DNA of 64,000 bases. Source: Piper betle (Eukaryota; Streptophyta; Magnoliopsida; Piperales; Piperaceae). Below, one piece after another: positions 59,110 through 64,000 of the stretch. Each line of letters opens with the position of its first letter. The first letter of the stretch is position 1. The translations under genes were made by a program, and so were the position numbers. The DNA is taken from contig JAURVB010001713.1 in NCBI GenBank assembly GCA_033002965.1, positions 1 through 64,000 of the forward strand, written 5' to 3'. Under the pieces are notes generated by a model. The model saw nothing but the letters and a program-made list of their open reading frames with translations. It ran no database searches and was not told where the DNA came from.

Positions 59110-59621
59110 TCGAAAGTCAGATCAACTTGAGATCATTGGGTATTCTGATTCCGATTTTGCTAGATGTCAAGATAGTCGTCGATTCACTTCTGGCTATGTC
59201 TATCTGCTTGTTGAAGGAGCTATTTCTTGTACAAGTGCTAAGTAGACATTCATAATTTCTTCCACCATGGCAGCTGAATTTATAGTTTGTTATGAGGCAT
59301 CCAATCACAGAATATGGTTGCAAAATTTTTATCATAGGGCTGCGCATTGTTGACAATATTGAAAGACAACTTAAGTTATTTTGTGACAATTAGTTTGTTG
59401 TGTTATATTTAAACAACAACAGAAGCTCATCTAAATCAAAACATATAGAGATCAAGTTCCTTGTTATGAAAGAAAGAGTTCAAAGTGGTAAAGTTTTTAT
59501 AGTGTATATTGGGACAAACTCCATGGTTGCGAATTTGCTTATTAAAAGTTTACCGTCCAAGGTCTTTCATGAGCATGTTGTTCATCTAGGCGTTGTATTA
59601 TTTGATGATATGCTATTTTAG
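59110..59621 (+). pseudogene. Copia RNase H remnant
   Basis: Recognisable pieces are GYSDSDFA, RRFTSGYVYLL, SSTMAAEFIVCYEAS and SSKSKHIEIKFLVMKERVQSG, the standard order in copia RNase H. Several in-frame stops interrupt it. Confidence 0.8.
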
Positions 59622-59956
59622 TTGGAGTTTATTTTTTTGTGAATTGCAGTATTTGATTTATGTTTTACTCTATTTTAGTGATTTCATAAAGTTGGACAGT
59701 TAAAAATATGCATGTTTAGATCAAATTCATGTAATTTTTATGTTACGTATCCATACTTGATCAATGTCATTTAATCATGTTGATGTATATAACCATAGAT
59801 GAGTTTAGTTACGATATATATAACAAAAATTGCCTTGATTCTATATTAACATTAATTAATGGATGAGATTGTTAATTTTGGAATAATAGCGAATGTTATT
59901 TTGAAGCTCATAAGGTTATATACATTTATTTGTGTATATATAGTCCAAGTGAAAGA

Positions 59957-60448
59957 TTTTTAGATTTTGGACATAAATATATACATGAATATATAATTAT
60001 ATCATATGCTATTATTTCTGGTTGACTTAAATTTAATTAATCTATTAAAGTTAAATTTAATGGGCCATTAATATAAGTATAGATTCATATGTGTAGATAT
60101 CATTTTCGTAATTTTTCTTTTATGATGGGTTGAATTGAAATTATGAAAAATAAGGTTATAAATAGAGGGTGGGGTTATGGTCTTAAAATTTGTAAGTAGT
60201 ATTTCATCCTGCATCTCATCATCTAGAAACTTTGGTCTTGAAGAACTAGTACTGAATTTGGAGGATGGATCAAAATCTTAAAGAAGTAAATAATCATTTT
60301 GTTTTTATGATTTCGGGTATGCAACTTTTGTCAAAATCTATTTTCTTGATGATTTAATATGAAGAAGAATAAAGTTTTATGGTGATGGTTTTATTATCTG
60401 TATAATTTGGTTAAACTTAAAGTTTATTTTTAAGTTTTAAATCCAACA
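59957..60448 (+). repeat. Copia right LTR
   Basis: Partner of 51787-52272. It is preceded by AGTCCAAGTGAAAGA, a decayed form of the copia polypurine tract context. It ends TCCAACA at 60448, followed by TTGAC. Confidence 0.8.
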
Positions 60449-60453
60449 TTGAC

Positions 60454-61590
60454 ACCCCCTCCTGACCACTATGTAAATCCTAAGATTTCGGGACCTATAT
60501 GAAAATCATGTTCAGATACGACATCAAGACCTATATGATAATCCCCCTCTTGACCACTAGTTCAAAACCAACAATACCGGGCAATTTTTATTCAACCAAA
60601 ATGTTCTGCACCACAAAGAGTTATTCCGTGGAATGTAATACCATAACCCCAATAGCCAACACTGGAACCGCCGGGCAAAGCCTGGGTTCTTGCATCTCCC
60701 TGCCGCTGCAAGATGATAAGAGAGGTGAGAGATAGGTAACCTGCTTGTGCAGGTTGAATAGTTGATACAATCACTATATTTTGACATTAATCGGAGCAAC
60801 CTAGGAATCCATCAGGTGGAAGATGAAGCTTTGAGTATCAAACTATATAGTTTGAATGGAGCTGAAAAGAATGGGCTGTAGTGGGTGTCCAACGTGAAGA
60901 CCTAAGATGGTGCCCACTTGTTTATTATCATGGCTTCCTGTTGTGAGGGCTTCTCGACATTTTCACGAGTAGTTTTGATTTAACACGTCGAACTTTGTCA
61001 GTATGCTCTCCTGAATCAAATTTTGCAGAATGAAATACCAGTGGGGCTGGTTTGATAAGCATATAACATAATGTCGAGTCCTACAGCATAAATGCACAAA
61101 AAATGAACGATTGTAAAGCAAATTATTTTTTTTCAAATGACAACAAATTCAGAACGGGAATTTCTTTCTTCAAGATAGCACTTGTAGAAGGATTATCACG
61201 GCCCAGGCCATAATTATATACATGCACATCGCCTATATTCCAAAAACTTTGGAACTGCTTGTTAAGATAAATTGGCGCATGAGAAAACTTTGCATTATAA
61301 CTCTCAAGTAAATGAACTCACAAAACTTTCATCCCTTAAACAATGTAATTCTAAAGAAACTTCTAAAGTTAAGACTGAAGCGATTTGGAAAGCAAATGCT
61401 AGATCCACGCTGGTAATCGTCTATATTTATGGAAAACTTTGAACCAACATGAAACTCCAGATTCATAACAGAATCAGTTCTAAAATAAGGAGTTTTGTTC
61501 AGACGTATACCTTCAGCTCCGGTCATGGGAGATGAAGCTCTAGAATGAGGAATCCAATCACACAGTTCCGTGTTGTTCACCTGAACTAGT
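60454..61590. other. Intergenic, nothing recognised
   Basis: Several 60-83 codon frames on both strands, none with a known motif. Could contain retrotransposon leader or UTR debris. Confidence 0.4.
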
Positions 61591-61595
61591 GGCGC

Positions 61596-62061
61596 TTATC
61601 AGTTGGGTTTGATCTGGTATTACTTATACAAAACCTGTTAATTACCTTAAACCCACATACAAAACCCAATTATTTATCATTTAAAATTTTATTACCCGAA
61701 CCCGAACGATGCCTGAATGCGTTTAGCAAACTCAAACCCAACTATTTAAATCCGATTATGTTATAAAAAATAAATTAAATAGCACTATACAAAAATTGAT
61801 TAGAAATAATTATCTAAAAAATAAAAAGGTTAAATAGGTTAACAAAAAAGTTAAAAACATATTAATTATATATATAAACACATATATTTATAATAAACTT
61901 TTAAATCATATTAAATATAATTTTTATAAAAAAATTTATATTATTGAAATTTGGTACCCGGTACCGGGTATCTAAAACCAAAACCGATTGTTATAAAATA
62001 GGTACCCGTTATCTTAAAACCAAACCCGATTAAATGAATACCAAACCGGGTACCCAACCTA
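61596..62061. mobile_element. Possible hAT-like MITE with GGGTACCC-rich ends
   Basis: The left end AGTTGGGTTTGATCTGGTAT and the reverse complement of the right end GGTTGGGTACCCGGTTTGGT are similar in inverted orientation. The interior has the CCCGAACCCGAAC and GGTACCCGGTACCGGGT words common in such plant repeats. I did not find a convincing target duplication. Confidence 0.5.
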
Positions 62062-62185
62062 AGGGGCGCCCCTAAGCTGCGAAAGCGTGAGGCATATCTA
62101 CTGGCTAATAAGCATAGTTGAATCTGTTCTAACATTTCAATGCAGTATGAACCAGTTTTAAAGTATATCTGACATTCTAATTCTT

Positions 62186-63286
62186 CTAATTTTGTTTGAA
62201 CAATTTGATTCTCAGCAGAATTGTGTTGAGCAAACTCAGGCAGCTGACTTTCTGAGTAAGAGTATAACTTGCAGAATTTATACCAACAATTGATGGCCCT
62301 GCATTGCTACACATGTTTGGTAGCATCATTTGATTTCCTTGCCAATTATTTTGTGTCATTGGATGAATGACGAAAGGGGGCACAAAGAATGGATTCATCA
62401 TGTTTCCCGGATAGATGCTTGATGCAATATAATTTGGAAAATACTGAAAACCTTGAATTGATGGCCGGAATCCCCTCTTTGCCGATGTGGAAATTGGATT
62501 ATGATTTCATTCTGAAGACCTCCACGGCCTCTATTCTGAACAGTACCCTTGTTCTTGACATTTCTTTGACCAACAAAAGCAACTTGTAGCACATCATTAC
62601 CAACTTGTACAGAGTTCATTGTAGAAATTTTTGATTCATAACTGTCCAACATTGACTGTAAATCTAAGAAAGTTGGCGAAACTGGACGTTGTGTTAAGAT
62701 TGCAGTTGTAAAAGCATGATATTCTGACTCTGATCCATTCAATAGCCAAAATGACTTCATTTAATCTTCAAATGGTTCCCCAATTGATCAAGTTCATCAC
62801 ATAAACTCTTGGATCTGTTCAAGGACTCACTTAATACAACAAATTTATCCTTTCTAGTCGATTGCATTGGCTTCTTAGTCCCAATTCTCGTTCCTTTGAG
62901 GAACGCACAAGTGCAGTTTTCAATGCTTTCCATACATCAGCCGTTGTATCTAACTTTACCACATGAATTAGTTCCTCACTCAACGTACCAATTATCCAAT
63001 CCTTCAATAGGGTGTCTGATCTTTTCCATGATTCGAATTATGGATTCAAAATCATCTCAACAACATTATCAATATTCAGAATAGTAATCAAATTTGGCGG
63101 CCGTGGAATACTTCCCTCTATAAATCCCCGAAATCCATATGAATCAATCAATGACAAAACTTGCGTTTCCCGCAACAAACGGTTTTTGGAAGTAAGTGCA
63201 ATCTTGACTAATTTGACGACATTCACCAAACTTGGAAATGGGCAAGAGGGAGCTCCAGCAGCATTACCTGCAGGTTGATCTGCCAT
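62186..63286 (-). pseudogene. Copia-type gag (UBN2-like) relic
   Basis: Minus strand, from 63286: LVNVVKLVKIALTSKNRLL and TQVLSLIDSYGFRGFIEG (copia gag N-terminus), then WKRSDTLLKDWIIGTLSEE and VWKALKTALVRSSKEREL in shifted frames, FWLLNGSESEYHAFTTAIL and SYESKISTMN, and a Gly/Asn/Gln-rich tail. At least two frameshifts and stops. No matching pol region lies within the window. Confidence 0.75.
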
Positions 63287-64000
63287 GACTGAATTATCTT
63301 CAGAGATCTGAGAAGCTCTTCGTTGTTTTTGAACAAAAGCTCAAAGATGTTCATTAATGGCGGACAAAGTACAAATTTATACAAAATAGACTTGTTCAAT
63401 CTCAACGCAAGGACTCTTACACTATAACTACCATACCAGAAATATGTATTATAAAATCTCAGCCATCCAATCCCATCTAATATTGACCATTGAATTCTTT
63501 ACTTGAATGATCTGGCAATATCTCTTCTGAGTCATCCAACCTCACTTGAGCTCAACTCTTCTGGCGCGTCCAAGCTTCCCTCGGTTATAATTATTGATAA
63601 ATTCCTCTAACATCTTGACATATTTTGACAGGTGAAACTGCAATAAGATTTTCTCGTTAAGTAACTTATACATAAATCACTAGCCTCTTGCACGACCAAT
63701 ACATAAATTACCCAACAATTCTACGAAGAGAACCCAAAAACATGTAACACATCATATTGAAGGATTTTTACAAAAACAGACATCAAGGTCACCCATATTC
63801 TTTTAATATAATATGCATGGACAAACACACGGCCTCCCTTGGCGGGGAAGAGGCCTTGGTGTCAGTGGGCATTGATTGGATTAAGAGACTCATGGGTGGC
63901 CTTGCGTTTCAGTGTTTATCCATTAGGCCCAAAAGGACTTTGAAATAATTATCATGAACCTCTTTTAATCTAGTTAATAACCCAACTCTTTTACTATTTT
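63287..64000. other. Right-edge sequence, nothing firm
   Basis: Upstream side of the gag relic on the minus strand, so probably the leader or LTR of that element. A word ATCTCAGCCATCCAATCCCA at about 63457 recalls the ATCCAA hairpin cores elsewhere but has no visible partner. Confidence 0.35.

Larger units (their letters stand above)
51787..60448 (+). mobile_element. Decayed Ty1/copia retrotransposon
   Basis: The element has two LTRs (51787-52272 and about 59957-60448), a decayed primer-binding site, and copia-order coding remains: gag, integrase, reverse transcriptase, RNase H. Flanks CTGAC (51782-51786) and TTGAC (60449-60453) look like a 5-bp target duplication with one change. Without the 2.86-kb insertion at 54549-57407 its length would be about 5.8 kb, normal for copia. 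Many stop codons and frameshifts and clearly diverged LTRs show it is old and inactive. Confidence 0.85.

Overview
This window is nuclear DNA from a flowering plant. The evidence is GT-AG split genes for plant-specific families (a KRP/ICK cell-cycle inhibitor, a CEP peptide-hormone precursor, a plant patatin-like lipase, a CXE esterase) set in AT-rich, transposon-filled intergenic DNA. Exons of KRP, CXE and the CTLH gene's first exon are GC-rich, while introns are AT-rich. I cannot name the species.

Layout. 1-2.25 kb: two large LTR-like copies of one family, nested in opposite orientation. 4.46-4.96 kb: a hAT-like MITE. 6.2-7.1 kb: KRP/ICK gene (+). 10.7-12.7 kb: a GC-rich element with hairpins, tandemly duplicated (about 985 bp unit). 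13.85-14.95 kb: 5' fragment of the large LTR family, directly upstream of the glutamine-dependent NAD+ synthetase gene (15.4-20.5 kb, +, 13 coding exons, intact). 21.6-24.8 kb: membrane-anchored Cys-rich PAN/Apple-like protein (-, 7 exons, intact). 25.8-27.8 kb: patatin-like acyl hydrolase (-, 7 exons, intact). 29-32.4 kb: LTR-retrotransposon debris expanded into minisatellites. 32.5-33.3 kb: hAT-like element carrying a tRNA-like relic. 34.2-37.4 kb: elements separated by (TA)n tracts, with hairpin ends. 37.6-44.2 kb: CTLH/CRA (RanBPM-type) gene (+, 12 exons) with two apparent 1-nt frameshifts. 45.7-47.3 kb: truncated aldo-keto reductase (-). 48.8-49.8 kb: CXE-type carboxylesterase (+) with about nine frame changes. 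50.7-51.0 kb: a short, uninterrupted CEP hormone precursor (-). 51.8-60.4 kb: a decayed Ty1/copia element with both LTRs, interrupted in its integrase by a 2.86-kb solo-LTR-like insertion. 62.2-63.3 kb: a copia gag relic (-).

The genes are unrelated housekeeping, metabolic and signalling functions and do not form a pathway or cluster. No CRISPR, operon or bacterial-type system is present. The most interesting items are the CEP gene, the hairpin-ended elements lying between (TA)n tracts, the LTR fragment sitting where the NAD synthetase leader should be, and the frameshift-only damage in three otherwise well conserved genes, which raises the question of consensus error versus real pseudogenisation.
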